Shown here piece by piece: positions 15,208 to 23,824 of a stretch of 41,236 nt of DNA (positions within the stretch are counted from its first letter, which is position 1; each line of letters opens with the position of its first letter). Below the pieces are notes generated by a model. That model saw only the letters and a list, made by a program, of their open reading frames with translations, did not search any database and was not told the DNA's origin. Origin of the DNA: Hominenteromicrobium gallistercoris (GTDB taxonomy: Bacteria; Bacillota; Clostridia; Oscillospirales; Acutalibacteraceae); NCBI GenBank assembly GCA_019119145.1, contig DWXR01000045.1, positions 1 through 41,236 of the forward strand. The letters are read 5' to 3'. The position numbers and the translations under genes are program-made.

Positions 15208-17982
15208 TCAGGGACGGTCGTAGGTTTCCGTGCAGATCAGGCGGATCTCCTCGATGTCCATGCCGGTCTGGCCGAAATAGAGCTTGAGATAATTCGTGCC
15301 GCCGAACAGCACGCCGATGTCCTGCTCCATCGTGACGAGCTGGCCGTTCGTGCCGTTGATCATGATCATGCCGCGCAGCATGCCGTCGATGAAGATCGAC
15401 ATCGGGATCTGCGCCACCTCGCCCGCGTTCGACTTGACGCGCATCGAGAGCTTATACTTGCCGTTCGTCGTGTAGCGGATGCCGAACACGGTCGAAGCGC
15501 CCTTCTCGGTATTGAGCTTCGCGATGTTGAGCGGCGCGCCGTCGTCGATCATCTGATACTCGACGTCGTAGGCGGCGAAATCCTCTGCGGCCGCCGCTTC
15601 CTCGGCCTCGCGCTCCTCGTCGCTGACGCGGCCGAGGCTGCGCTCCATGACGGGCGACTTCATGATGACATTGCAGATGTTCTTCGCCGCGCGCACGAGC
15701 GCCTCACGGCTCAGGCGGCCGTCCTTGATCGCCTCGGGCATGTTGTCGCCCTGGCTGTTCGAGGCCGAATCCGTGTTGACCATGTTGAGGTCGTTCTGGG
15801 CGCGCACCTGCGCCGCGACGTTCGCGCGCGTGCCGGGCTCACCCTCGTCGTTGCCCTTGGCCCACCAGTCGGTCATCACGGCGCCGGTGAAGCCCCACTC
15901 GCCGCGCAGGATCGTCGAAAGCAGGTCGTAGTTGCTGGCGGTCCACATGCCGTTGAGCGCGCCGTAGGTGGACATCACGAAGTAGGCGCCGCCCTCCTTC
16001 ACCGCCATCTCAAAGGCCGGCAGGTAGATCTCGCGCAGCGCGCGCTCCGAAAGGATCGAGTCGATGTCGGTGCGGTGGAACTCCTGGTTGTTGCAGGCGA
16101 AGTGCTTGACCGTGCCGGTCGTTCCCCAGCGGTGCATGCCGCGCAGCTGGGCTGCCGCCATCTTGCCGGTGAGCAGCGGGTCTTCGGAGAAGTACTCGAA
16201 GTTGCGGCCGTTCATCGGGTTGCGGTGGATGTTGAGGCCCGGGCCGAGCAGCGTGTCGATGCGGTTCTTTCTGAGCTCGAGGCCCTGCATCGCAAACAGC
16301 TCCTCGTTCAGCTCCTCGCTGAACGTGCAGGCGAGCAGCGTGCCGTTCGGCAGGCTGAACGCGATCGAGCCGCAGTCCATGCGGATGCCGGAGGGGCCGT
16401 CCGAGCAGCAGGCCGTCGGGATGCCGAAGTCGAGCAGGTTCTGCGTGACGCCGCCGAACGCGCCGCCGGTGCCCGCCGTGACCTTCGGCGAGTTCATGCC
16501 CTCGCCGCGGATGAGGCAGATGAGGTCCTCGTTCGGGATCTGCGCGATGAATTCGTCGAGACCGGCCTTGCCGTCGAACACGTCGCCGAGCTTGATGCCC
16601 TTGTCGCCGCTGTAGGGCAGGCAGGCGGGCATTGCGGCCGCGCTGCGCTCCGTCATGCTGTAGGTGCGCTGCGGGACCGGCTCCCACGCGACCGTGTACG
16701 CGCCGTTCTCGAGCTTCGCGTGCATGCGGTCGAACGCGGTGACCGGCGCGCAGGCCTCGGTGCACTGCTCGACGACGGTATCCCCCGCGATCTCAAAGCT
16801 GCCGCTCAGGGAAGCGCAGCGGACGCACGCGCCCGTGTAGATGTTGTAGGTGCCGGCCTCGAGCACATAGGCCGACTTGTGGCCGGTGACGCCGCTGTCG
16901 TCGTACGACGCGAGCTTCGCGATGTCGAACGCGATCTCCACGGCCTCGCTCTCGCCGGGCTGCAGCTCCGCGGTCTTCTTGAACGCGCACAGGCTGCGCG
17001 CCGCCTTGCCGAGCTTGCCCTGCGGCGCCTCGGCATAGACCTGGACGACCTGCTTGCCCGCCACGTCGCCGGTGTTCTTGACGATCACGACCTCCTTGAC
17101 GGTCTCGCCGTCCGATTCAAAGCCCGCGACCTCCATGTCGAACGTCGTGTAGGACAGGCCGAAGCCGAACGGGTACAGCACGCGGTCCTTCGCGAACGTC
17201 TCGAAATAGCGGTAGCCGACGTAGATGTCCTCCTTATAGACGACCTTCTCGGGGTCGCCGAAGCCCTCGCTCGAGGGGTAGTCCGCGATGTCGATCGCGA
17301 TCGTGTCGCTGAGCTTGCCGCTCGGGGAGACCGCGCCGGTCAGGACGTCGAGCACGCCGGCGCCGCCCTCCTGGCCGCCCTGCCAGACGTACAGCACCGC
17401 TGCGGGGTTGTACTTTTCGACCCACTTCATGTCGATGATGTTGCCGACGTTCAGCAGCACCGCAACGCGCTTGAACGCGCCGCAGACCGTCTCGAGCATC
17501 TGCTCCTCGGTCTTTGTGAGCAGATAGCTGCCCTCGGTCGGGCTGTTGTCCTTATCCTCGCCGGCGGTGCGGCCGATGATGACGACCGCGATGTCGGACT
17601 CTGCGGCGGCCTCGGCGGCAAGCGCTGCGGAAACCGGCATTTCCTCCTGGCACCACGGCTCCTGCGCCCAGCCCATGCCCTTTTCGAACGGGTGCTCCGC
17701 CACCCAGTCGCGGTAAACGGTCTCGAGCTTTTCATTGACAACGACGTCCGGGCAGTCCTTCAGCGCGTCGAGAATACCGGTTACATACCGCGTATTGACC
17801 GCGCCGCCGGAGCCCGTGCCGCTCTTGTAATAATCAAACTGGATTCTGCCGAACACGGAAACGCGCTCGCCCTTCCGAATCGGCAGCGCCTTGTCGTCAT
17901 TTTTCAGAAGGACGCAGCCCTCTGCAACGGTCTGCCGCGCCAGAGCGGCATAGCGTTCAAGATCAAGCTTATACGGATTCAT
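15208..17982 (-). CDS. Glycoside hydrolase family 3 beta-glucosidase with permuted domains
   Basis: 924 residues, no signal peptide, so probably intracellular. The order is reversed from common GH3 enzymes: the alpha/beta sandwich domain comes first (about 15-280, ending PFGFGLSYTTF), then a fibronectin-III-like domain (about 282-400), then the TIM barrel (about 470-800) with KHFACNNQE (K626-H627) and the nucleophile D705 in VMTDWW. A beta-rich C-terminal domain of about 120 residues may bind carbohydrate. This permutation is known from rumen and gut Clostridia. Likely hydrolyses beta-linked gluco- or xylo-oligosaccharides. The start at 17982 (MNPYKLDLERYA) has GAAAGGAAAG upstream; the longer frame is rejected because it crosses the promoter. 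Confidence 0.92.
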   Translation of the reverse strand: MNPYKLDLERYAALARQTVAEGCVLLKNDDKALPIRKGERVSVFGRIQFDYYKSGTGSGGAVNTRYVTGILDALKDCPDVVVNEKLETVYRDWVAEHPFEKGMGWAQEPWCQEEMPVSAALAAEAAAESDIAVVIIGRTAGEDKDNSPTEGSYLLTKTEEQMLETVCGAFKRVAVLLNVGNIIDMKWVEKYNPAAVLYVWQGGQEGGAGVLDVLTGAVSPSGKLSDTIAIDIADYPSSEGFGDPEKVVYKEDIYVGYRYFETFAKDRVLYPFGFGLSYTTFDMEVAGFESDGETVKEVVIVKNTGDVAGKQVVQVYAEAPQGKLGKAARSLCAFKKTAELQPGESEAVEIAFDIAKLASYDDSGVTGHKSAYVLEAGTYNIYTGACVRCASLSGSFEIAGDTVVEQCTEACAPVTAFDRMHAKLENGAYTVAWEPVPQRTYSMTERSAAAMPACLPYSGDKGIKLGDVFDGKAGLDEFIAQIPNEDLICLIRGEGMNSPKVTAGTGGAFGGVTQNLLDFGIPTACCSDGPSGIRMDCGSIAFSLPNGTLLACTFSEELNEELFAMQGLELRKNRIDTLLGPGLNIHRNPMNGRNFEYFSEDPLLTGKMAAAQLRGMHRWGTTGTVKHFACNNQEFHRTDIDSILSERALREIYLPAFEMAVKEGGAYFVMSTYGALNGMWTASNYDLLSTILRGEWGFTGAVMTDWWAKGNDEGEPGTRANVAAQVRAQNDLNMVNTDSASNSQGDNMPEAIKDGRLSREALVRAAKNICNVIMKSPVMERSLGRVSDEEREAEEAAAAEDFAAYDVEYQMIDDGAPLNIAKLNTEKGASTVFGIRYTTNGKYKLSMRVKSNAGEVAQIPMSIFIDGMLRGMIMINGTNGQLVTMEQDIGVLFGGTNYLKLYFGQTGMDIEEIRLICTETYDRP

Positions 17983-18088
17983 TTTGGCATCTTTCCTTTC
18001 TGTCTTTTCTCGGGCCGGCCCTTCCGAAAGGCTGGCGGCCGGAGGCCCGGACCGCCCCCGCGGCCTGCCCGGGCTTTTCCTATATTCT

Positions 18089-18117
18089 ATGATAATCGAT
18101 TTTGGCTTTTCTGGCAA
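18089..18117 (-). promoter_or_regulatory. Promoter of the GH3 gene
   Basis: Minus strand: -35 TTGCCA (18112-18117), 17-bp spacer, -10 TATCAT (18089-18094). Its leader is about 100 nt and GC-rich. It is divergent from the promoter at 18199-18227. Confidence 0.7.
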
Positions 18118-18139
18118 GAGCGCACAGAAAAAAAGTCTG

Positions 18140-18212
18140 TGTAAAATCAATTTATAGAAAAAACTAAAAGATTCCGCCATAGTTTTACATTCCGGAGATT
18201 GTAAAATTTACA
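18140..18212. promoter_or_regulatory. Possible operator: repeated TGTAAAA half-sites
   Basis: TGTAAAA occurs at 18140-18146, inverted at 18183-18189, and again at 18200-18206, where it forms the perfect 13-bp palindrome TGTAAAATTTACA (18200-18212). The palindrome overlaps the -35 of the rightward promoter. The arrangement between two divergent promoters suggests binding of a dimeric regulator; its identity is unknown. Confidence 0.45.
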
Positions 18213-18227
18213 GGAAACGGTTATCAT
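18199..18227 (+). promoter_or_regulatory. Promoter of the phospholipase-family/MFS gene pair
   Basis: Plus strand: -35 TTGTAA (18199-18204), 17-bp spacer, -10 TATCAT (18222-18227). The transcript start would be about 80 nt before the ATG at 18314. Confidence 0.65.
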
Positions 18228-18313
18228 AGATACAGAAATTGCAGCCCTGCGCAAAAGCGCACGCGCACGGCCGAAGGCTGCAAGCCACAAAACTGACAAG
18301 GACCGGTGAATCT

Positions 18314-19108
18314 ATGCCCGCTTTTTACGCCCATTACCGCTTCGGCTGCGCGGCGCTCGACCGCGCGCAGCCTGCCGTACAGTCGCTTTGCCTCGAAAAC
18401 CGCGCGCTGTACGATATCGGCCTGCACGGCCCCGACCTTTTTTTCTTTTACCGCCCCGTTCTGCCGAACAAGGTGAACCGCCTCGGCCATGAGGCGCACC
18501 ACCGCTCCGGCCGGGAATTCCTCGCGCGCGGCAAAAAGGTGCTCGCCGCCGCCAAGGACCGGCGCGCCGCGCGCGCGTACCTGTACGGCCTGCTCTGCCA
18601 TTTCGCGCTCGACACGCTGTGCCACCCGTACGTTGCGCAGGCCATGGCGGAGCTGAACGTGACGCACGCCGCGGTGGAGACCTCCTTCGACCGCGCGCTG
18701 CTGACCCGCGACAGCATCGACCCGCTGACGTTCGACCCCTGCGGCCACTTCGAGACGACGCGCCGGAACGCCGCGGTCATCGCGCCGTTTTATCCGCCGG
18801 CCGTGACCGACACGGTGGAAAAAAGCCTGAACTCGATGGTGTTTTACGGGCGCGTGCTCTACAGCAGCAACCGGGCGTTCCGCGCGGTGCTCGACAAGGG
18901 GCTGTACATCACGCTGCACCACGACGCGATCGCCGACATGATGATGACCGAAAAGCCGAACCCGCGCCTTGCGGACTGCGACGCGCAGATGTTCGCGCGG
19001 TTTGAGGAGGCGCTGGCGCTCGTGCAGCAGCTGTTTGCCGAGGCGGACAACTACCTCGAAAACGGCCGCCCCGCCGGGCCGGACTTCGACCGGACCTTCG
19101 AGGGCTGA
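18314..19108 (+). CDS. Zinc-dependent phospholipase C family protein
   Basis: 264 residues starting MPAFYAHYRFG. The His/Asp pattern matches the zinc-dependent phospholipase C fold (PF00882-like): H7 near the N-terminus, LHGPDLFFFYRP, the HEAHH cluster, and GLLCHFALDTLCHPYV, all potential zinc ligands. There is no signal peptide, unlike the secreted clostridial toxins, so it is more likely a cytosolic member of the family with unknown substrate. The start is preceded by AAGGA and GGTGA. It ends 58 bp before an MFS transporter gene and is probably co-transcribed with it. Confidence 0.75.
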   Translation: MPAFYAHYRFGCAALDRAQPAVQSLCLENRALYDIGLHGPDLFFFYRPVLPNKVNRLGHEAHHRSGREFLARGKKVLAAAKDRRAARAYLYGLLCHFALDTLCHPYVAQAMAELNVTHAAVETSFDRALLTRDSIDPLTFDPCGHFETTRRNAAVIAPFYPPAVTDTVEKSLNSMVFYGRVLYSSNRAFRAVLDKGLYITLHHDAIADMMMTEKPNPRLADCDAQMFARFEEALALVQQLFAEADNYLENGRPAGPDFDRTFEG

Positions 19109-19166
19109 CCGCCTCCGCGCCCCACTCCCCCTGCGCCCAAAATTTCTGGAAAGAGGACTGAAGAAC

Positions 19167-20414
19167 ATGGAAAAATTCAAACTGACCCGCGGTGAAAAAG
19201 CCTGGATCCTGTACGACGTCGGCAACTCGGCGTTCATCCTGCTGGTCTCGACGATCATCCCGATCTACTTCAACGCGCTCGCCGCGGGCGAGGGCATCTC
19301 GGACAGCGACTATCTCGCCGCATGGGGCTACGCCGGCTCCGTCTCCACGCTGCTCGTCGCCGTCTCCTCGCCGCTGCTCGGCACGCTGGCCGACCGCCGG
19401 AACATGAAGCCGATCCTGTTTGTCGCCTCCCTCATCCTCGGCGCGCTCGGCTGCGCCTGCCTCGGCTTTGCCTGGGGCTGGGTCTCGTTCCTCGTCATCT
19501 TCGTGATCGCGAAGGTCGGCTACTCCTCCGCAAACGTCTTCTACGACGCGATGCTGCCCGAGATCACGACGGAGTCGCGCATGGACAAGGTCTCCTCGCT
19601 CGGCTACGCGTTCGGCTACATCGGCAGCTGCATCCCGTTCATTCTCTCCCTCGTCGTCGTGCTGTTCTACGAGCGTTTCGGCATCAGCCAGACGACGGCC
19701 ATGCTGATCGCCTTCCTGATCACGACCGTGTGGTGGGTCGGGCTGACGATCCCGCTGCTGCGCACCTACAGACACACCGCCTACTCCGAGACGAGCGGCA
19801 CAAAGATCTCCGAGACGTTCCGCCGCTTCGTCCGCACCTTCAGGAACATACGCCGCGAAAAGCACATCTTCATCTTCCTGCTCTCGTTCTTCTTCTTCAT
19901 CGACGGCGTCTACACGATCATCGAGATGGCGACGGCGTACGGCACGGCGGTCGGCCTGGATTCGACCGGCCTGCTGCTCGCGCTGCTCCTGACGCAGATC
20001 GTCGCCTTCCCGTTCGCGATCCTCTTCGGCCGCTTCGCCGCCAGGTACAGCACGGGCCTGCTCATCAAGATCTGCATCCTCGCCTATACGGGCATCGCGC
20101 TCTTCGCGATCTTCCTGCAGTACCAGTGGCAGTTCTGGACGCTGGCCGTCGCGGTCGGCATGTTCCAGGGCGGCATCCAGGCGCTGTCGCGCTCCTACTT
20201 CGCGAAGATCATCCCCGCCGAAAAGAGCGGCGAATACTTCGGCCTGTTCGACATCTGCGGCAAGGGCGCGTCGTTCCTCGGCACGCTGATCGTCGCCGTC
20301 GTCAGCCAGACGACCGGCAACGAGAGCATCGCCGTCGGCGCGATCGCCGTGATCTTCGTCATCGGCTTCGTCATTTTCTGCTACGCCGACAGGCTGAACC
20401 GCGCGAAGTCGTAA
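19167..20414 (+). CDS. MFS transporter, UMF1 (Atg22-like) family
   Basis: 415 residues with about 12 hydrophobic helices. The first helix, WILYDVGNSAFILLVSTIIP, is the hallmark of the UMF1 group, related to the yeast vacuolar effluxer Atg22. The cytosolic loop after helix 2 (GTLADRRNMKPIL) is the MFS A-like motif. Substrate unknown; amino acids are transported by the yeast relative. AAAGAGG lies upstream of the ATG at 19167. A strong terminator follows. Confidence 0.88.
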   Translation: MEKFKLTRGEKAWILYDVGNSAFILLVSTIIPIYFNALAAGEGISDSDYLAAWGYAGSVSTLLVAVSSPLLGTLADRRNMKPILFVASLILGALGCACLGFAWGWVSFLVIFVIAKVGYSSANVFYDAMLPEITTESRMDKVSSLGYAFGYIGSCIPFILSLVVVLFYERFGISQTTAMLIAFLITTVWWVGLTIPLLRTYRHTAYSETSGTKISETFRRFVRTFRNIRREKHIFIFLLSFFFFIDGVYTIIEMATAYGTAVGLDSTGLLLALLLTQIVAFPFAILFGRFAARYSTGLLIKICILAYTGIALFAIFLQYQWQFWTLAVAVGMFQGGIQALSRSYFAKIIPAEKSGEYFGLFDICGKGASFLGTLIVAVVSQTTGNESIAVGAIAVIFVIGFVIFCYADRLNRAKS

Positions 20415-20492
20415 CATATTGTCTTCCGCCGCAGCGCAGCGCGGGTTTTTTCCCCGCCGCGCTGCCGTGCGAAACCGCAGAAACACAGCGGT

Positions 20493-20543
20493 AAGCCCCG
20501 CCCCCCGGCCTTTGCCGGAACACGGGGCTTTCCGCCTTTTTTT
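20493..20543 (+). terminator. Intrinsic terminator after the UMF1 transporter
   Basis: Outer 8-bp stem AAGCCCCG/CGGGGCTT (20493-20500 with 20523-20530), inner CCGGC/GCCGG helix, followed by TTTTTTT (20537-20543). Confidence 0.85.
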
Positions 20544-20568
20544 ATTCGCCTGCGCCGCCGCGCCGCGC

Positions 20569-20603
20569 CAAAAGGCCCCGCTCTCCGGTGAAGAGCAGGG
20601 CCT
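20569..20603 (-). terminator. Intrinsic terminator of guaB
   Basis: 12-bp stem (20573-20584 with 20592-20603, one G-U) and a 7-nt loop, followed by UUUU on the minus strand. It begins 22 bp past the guaB stop. Confidence 0.85.
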
Positions 20604-20624
20604 CTGTTTTCAACTTACAGCCGA

Positions 20625-22103
20625 TCAGCTGTGGAAAGAGTAGTTCGGCGCTTCCTTCGTGATCTGGATGTCGTGCGGGTGGCTCTCCTTGAGGCCGGCG
20701 CCGGTGATGCGCACGAACTGCGCCTTCTCGTGCATCTCGGGGATGTTCGCGCAGCCGGTGTAGCCCATGCCGGAACGCAGGCCGCCGACCATCTGGTAGA
20801 TCGTATCGGCGAGCGGGCCCTTGAACGGGACGCGGCCCTCGACGCCCTCGGGCACGAACTTCTTGTTCTGCGCCTGGAAGTAGCGGTCGCTGGAGCCCTT
20901 GCCCATCGCGCCGAGCGAGCCCATGCCGCGGTAGACCTTGAACTGTCTGCCCTGGTAGAGCTCGTACTCGCCCGGGGCCTCCTTGCAGCCCGCGACGAGC
21001 GAGCCGAGCATGACGACGCTCGCACCGGCGGCAAGCGCCTTGACGATGTCGCCGCTGTACTTGATGCCGCCGTCCGCGATGATCGGGATGCCGTACTGCG
21101 CAGCGACGCAGGCCGCGTCGTACACGGCGGTGATCTGCGGCACGCCGATGCCGGCGACCACGCGCGTCGTGCAGATGGAGCCCGGGCCGATGCCGACCTT
21201 CACGCAGTCGGCGCCCGCCTCGATCAGCGCGCGCGTGCCTTCGCCCGTCGCGACGTTGCCGGCGATAAGCTGCAGCTCGGGGTACGCCTTCTTGACCTTG
21301 CGGACCGCTTCGATGACGCCGTTGTTGTGGCCGTGCGCGGAGTCGAGCACGACGACGTCGACCTGCGCCTCGACGAGCGCTGCAACGCGGTCGAGCACGT
21401 CGGCCGTCGCGCCGATCGCCGCGCCGCAGAGCAGGCGGCCGCTGGCGTCGCGCGCGGAATTCGGGTACTGCACGGTTTTCTCGATGTCCTTGATCGTGAT
21501 GAGGCCCTTGAGGTAGCCGTTTTCATCGACGATCGGCAGCTTTTCGATGCGGTGCCGGCGCAGGATCTCCTGCGCGTCCTGCAGCGTGGTGCCGACCGGC
21601 GCGGTGACGAGGTCTTCCTTCGTCATGACGTCGGCGATCTTCTGGTCGAAGTCGGCGTCGGTCATGAAGCGCAGGTCGCGGTTCGTGATGATGCCGACGA
21701 GCTTGCCGTTCTCGCAGATCGGCACGCCGGAGATCTTGTAGCGGCCCATCAGGTTGTCCGCCTCGCGCACCGTGTTCTCCGGCGCGAGGTAGAACGGGTC
21801 GACGATGACGCCGTTTTCCGAGCGCTTGACCATATCGACGAGGTCTGCCTGGCGCTCGATCGACATATTCTTGTGGATGATGCCGATACCGCCCTCACGC
21901 GCGATCGCGATGGCCATCTCCGCCTCGGTGACGGTATCCATCGCCGCCGTCATGATCGGGGTATTGAGCCGGATCTTTTTGGTGAGCTGCGTGGAAATAT
22001 CCACCTGTGCGGGCAGCACGTTCGATTCTGCGGGGATCAGCAGAACATCGTCAAAGGTCAGCCCCTCTTTGACAAACTTGGAAGTAAACTCTGTGTTCAG
22101 CAT
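20625..22103 (-). CDS. guaB: Inosine-5'-monophosphate dehydrogenase
   Basis: 492 residues; oxidises IMP to XMP with NAD+, the committed step of GMP synthesis in the cytosol. The TIM barrel opens with KEGLTFDDVLLIPAES. A CBS-domain pair occupies about residues 100-215. The catalytic loop GIGPGSICTTRVVAG carries C311. The C-terminal RGMGSLGAMGKGSSDRYFQ flap is present. The start at 22103 (MLNTEFTSKF) has AAAGGA about 11 nt upstream. It is monocistronic with promoter and terminator visible. Confidence 0.97.
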   Translation of the reverse strand: MLNTEFTSKFVKEGLTFDDVLLIPAESNVLPAQVDISTQLTKKIRLNTPIMTAAMDTVTEAEMAIAIAREGGIGIIHKNMSIERQADLVDMVKRSENGVIVDPFYLAPENTVREADNLMGRYKISGVPICENGKLVGIITNRDLRFMTDADFDQKIADVMTKEDLVTAPVGTTLQDAQEILRRHRIEKLPIVDENGYLKGLITIKDIEKTVQYPNSARDASGRLLCGAAIGATADVLDRVAALVEAQVDVVVLDSAHGHNNGVIEAVRKVKKAYPELQLIAGNVATGEGTRALIEAGADCVKVGIGPGSICTTRVVAGIGVPQITAVYDAACVAAQYGIPIIADGGIKYSGDIVKALAAGASVVMLGSLVAGCKEAPGEYELYQGRQFKVYRGMGSLGAMGKGSSDRYFQAQNKKFVPEGVEGRVPFKGPLADTIYQMVGGLRSGMGYTGCANIPEMHEKAQFVRITGAGLKESHPHDIQITKEAPNYSFHS

Positions 22104-22203
22104 AGCCTCAACCATCCTTTCACTTTTCACGCTGCTTTTCGTCCTTCGGCGCGCCGCCAAAACCGCACAGCCCGCACGCCGTCCATTTGGTTATTGATAA
22201 TAA

Positions 22204-22232
22204 ATTCTATCACTTCGGCGGCCTTTTTTCAA
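22204..22232 (-). promoter_or_regulatory. Promoter of guaB
   Basis: Minus strand: -35 TTGAAA (22227-22232), 17-bp spacer, -10 TAGAAT (22204-22209). The leader is about 95 nt and I see no purine riboswitch in it. Confidence 0.75.
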
Positions 22233-22315
22233 CCGGTTCGGCCGATGAAAAACAGAGATATTTCTCCTCACCTTACCGTTCCTTCTTAGGAAAAAGCGAC
22301 AAAAAGCGACATGCT

Positions 22316-22428
22316 GTCCGCATAGTGCGGACGCGGTGGAAAATCCGCGGGGATTTCCGTTAAAAAGCGCGGAAAAAACTTGACAGCTCCGCCGCTTTGA
22401 TATACATTTTACCTAGACCAACCGGGTT
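22316..22428 (+). promoter_or_regulatory. Upstream region and promoter of the second MFS gene
   Basis: TTGACA at 22380-22385 is followed by TATACATT (22401-22408), giving a -10 at 15-17 bp depending on register. A perfect hairpin GTCCGCA/TGCGGAC lies upstream (22316-22332). Downstream of the -10, an 11-bp palindrome CAACC-G-GGTTG surrounds 22419-22429 and could be an operator. Confidence 0.5.
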
Positions 22429-22461
22429 GTATTGAAAATTCGCAAAAAGGATGAATACCGC

Positions 22462-23676
22462 ATGAGAAAGCTTCATTTTCCTGCCCTGACGCCGCAGAAC
22501 AGAGAGGCGCTGCGCCTCACCGTTGTGCAGAGCACCTTCTGGGCCTCCATGGCCATCGGCGGCTACCAGACCGTTTACCTGCAGAACAACGGCTTCCCCG
22601 CCGCGCAGTTCGGCCTGCTGAACGCCATCGCGTGCGCGGTCGCAATCGTCGCGATGACCTTCTGGGGCATGGTCAGCGACCGGATCGGCGGCGTGCGCAA
22701 GATCGTGATGCTGACGCTGACGCTCGGCGTCTCGCTCTTCGCGCTGATCCCGCTGATCCCGACCGGGCAGCCCTACTCCGCGCTTCTGTTTTTAATCGTC
22801 ATCCCGATCGTCAACTTCTTCCGCTCGCCGATGTCGGCCTTCGTCGACAACCTGACCGTGCGCAACTGCGCGGAAAACGGGCTGAACTACGGGACCATCC
22901 GCAGCAGCGGCTCGCTGTGGTTCGCGATCGCCGGCATTCTCGCCGTCAACCTGCTGATCCCGGCCTTCGGCGTTTCCTCCACATTCTTCGTCGCGGCGCT
23001 CGTCATGGTCCCGACCATCCTCCTCACCTTCTTCTGCCGCGAGCCGCAGAGCGGCGGCCGCGCAAAGAAAAGCCGCATGGGCGCGGGCAAGCTGTTCAAG
23101 GACCGCCGCTTCGTCGCCTTTCTCATCTTCGGCTTCTTCTTTTACGTCGGCACCGCCTTCGAAAGCAACTTCCTGCCGTACCTGATGACCTCGATCAACA
23201 TCGACAGCACAAACGTCGGCCTGGTGCTTTCGGTCCGCGCGCTGATGGAGATCCCGTTTCTGTTCTTCATCGTGAAGCTGCGCCGCCGCTTCCAGCTGCG
23301 CTACCTCATCATGCTCGCGGCGGCGTTTATGGGCGTTGAGTGCCTCCTCCTCGGCCTGTTCGTCACGACGCTGCCCGAATTCGTCGTGTTCGCCGCGGTC
23401 TTCGGCTTCGGCAACGGCCTCTTCATCGGCACGGAGACCAACTACATCTACGAGCTCGCGCCCGTCGAGCTGCGCGCCACGGCGCACGGCCTGTTCGTCT
23501 CCGTCTCGCAGATCGCCGGCATCCTCGGCAACCTGCTCGGCGGCTTCCTGTTCGACGCGGTCGGCGGCAAGCCGTTCTACCTGATCGCCAGCGGCCTGAT
23601 GTTCCTCTCGATCCTCGTCTTCGCCGTCAGCTTCATCAAGAAGGGCGAAACCGCGCCCGCCGCGGAAAACAACTGA
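22462..23676 (+). CDS. MFS transporter (MFS_1-like, LacY/nucleoside-symporter group)
   Basis: 404 residues with about 12 hydrophobic helices. The helix 2-3 loop GMVSDRIGGVRKIVM is the conserved MFS A motif, and a second half begins near RFVAFLIFGFFFYVGTAFES. FFLPYLMT-type residues and the overall pattern resemble the LacY/nucleoside:H+ symporter-like MFS group; the substrate cannot be told. AAAAAGGATG precedes the ATG at 22462; a TTG 30 bp upstream lacks a ribosome binding site. Head-on to replication from oriC. Confidence 0.82.
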   Translation: MRKLHFPALTPQNREALRLTVVQSTFWASMAIGGYQTVYLQNNGFPAAQFGLLNAIACAVAIVAMTFWGMVSDRIGGVRKIVMLTLTLGVSLFALIPLIPTGQPYSALLFLIVIPIVNFFRSPMSAFVDNLTVRNCAENGLNYGTIRSSGSLWFAIAGILAVNLLIPAFGVSSTFFVAALVMVPTILLTFFCREPQSGGRAKKSRMGAGKLFKDRRFVAFLIFGFFFYVGTAFESNFLPYLMTSINIDSTNVGLVLSVRALMEIPFLFFIVKLRRRFQLRYLIMLAAAFMGVECLLLGLFVTTLPEFVVFAAVFGFGNGLFIGTETNYIYELAPVELRATAHGLFVSVSQIAGILGNLLGGFLFDAVGGKPFYLIASGLMFLSILVFAVSFIKKGETAPAAENN

Positions 23677-23693
23677 ACACACAGCCGGATTCT

Positions 23694-23722
23694 GGGCCGC
23701 CGCCGCGCGGCCCTTTTCTTTT
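23694..23722 (+). terminator. Intrinsic terminator of the second MFS gene
   Basis: 7-bp stem GGGCCGC/GCGGCCC (23694-23700 with 23707-23713), 6-nt loop, then TTTTCTTTTT. Located 18 bp after the stop codon. Confidence 0.9.
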
Positions 23723-23779
23723 TATCCTTTTGCGCCCTGAAAATGAAGCGAAAGCGCATATCGTTTCGTCCGGAAAACA

Positions 23780-23824
23780 CATGCAGAAAGGCCGCCGATT
23801 TCCCACCGGCGGCCTTTCTGCATG
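23780..23824. terminator. Perfect 18-bp inverted repeat, probable bidirectional terminator
   Basis: The arms at 23780-23797 and 23807-23824 are perfectly complementary with a 9-nt loop. The GC core (GGCCGCCG/CGGCGGCC) flanked by AAA/TTT looks like a terminator usable from either side. On the minus strand it would end the serS transcript about 320 nt after its stop. Confidence 0.6.

Noticed and set aside
15118..18144. 1008-codon plus-strand frame opposite the GH3 gene
   Set aside because: Antisense shadow caused by GC-rich codons of the real gene; Asp/Arg/Leu-rich with no domains. The same applies to other long antisense frames, such as 24014-25513 and 33347-35221.
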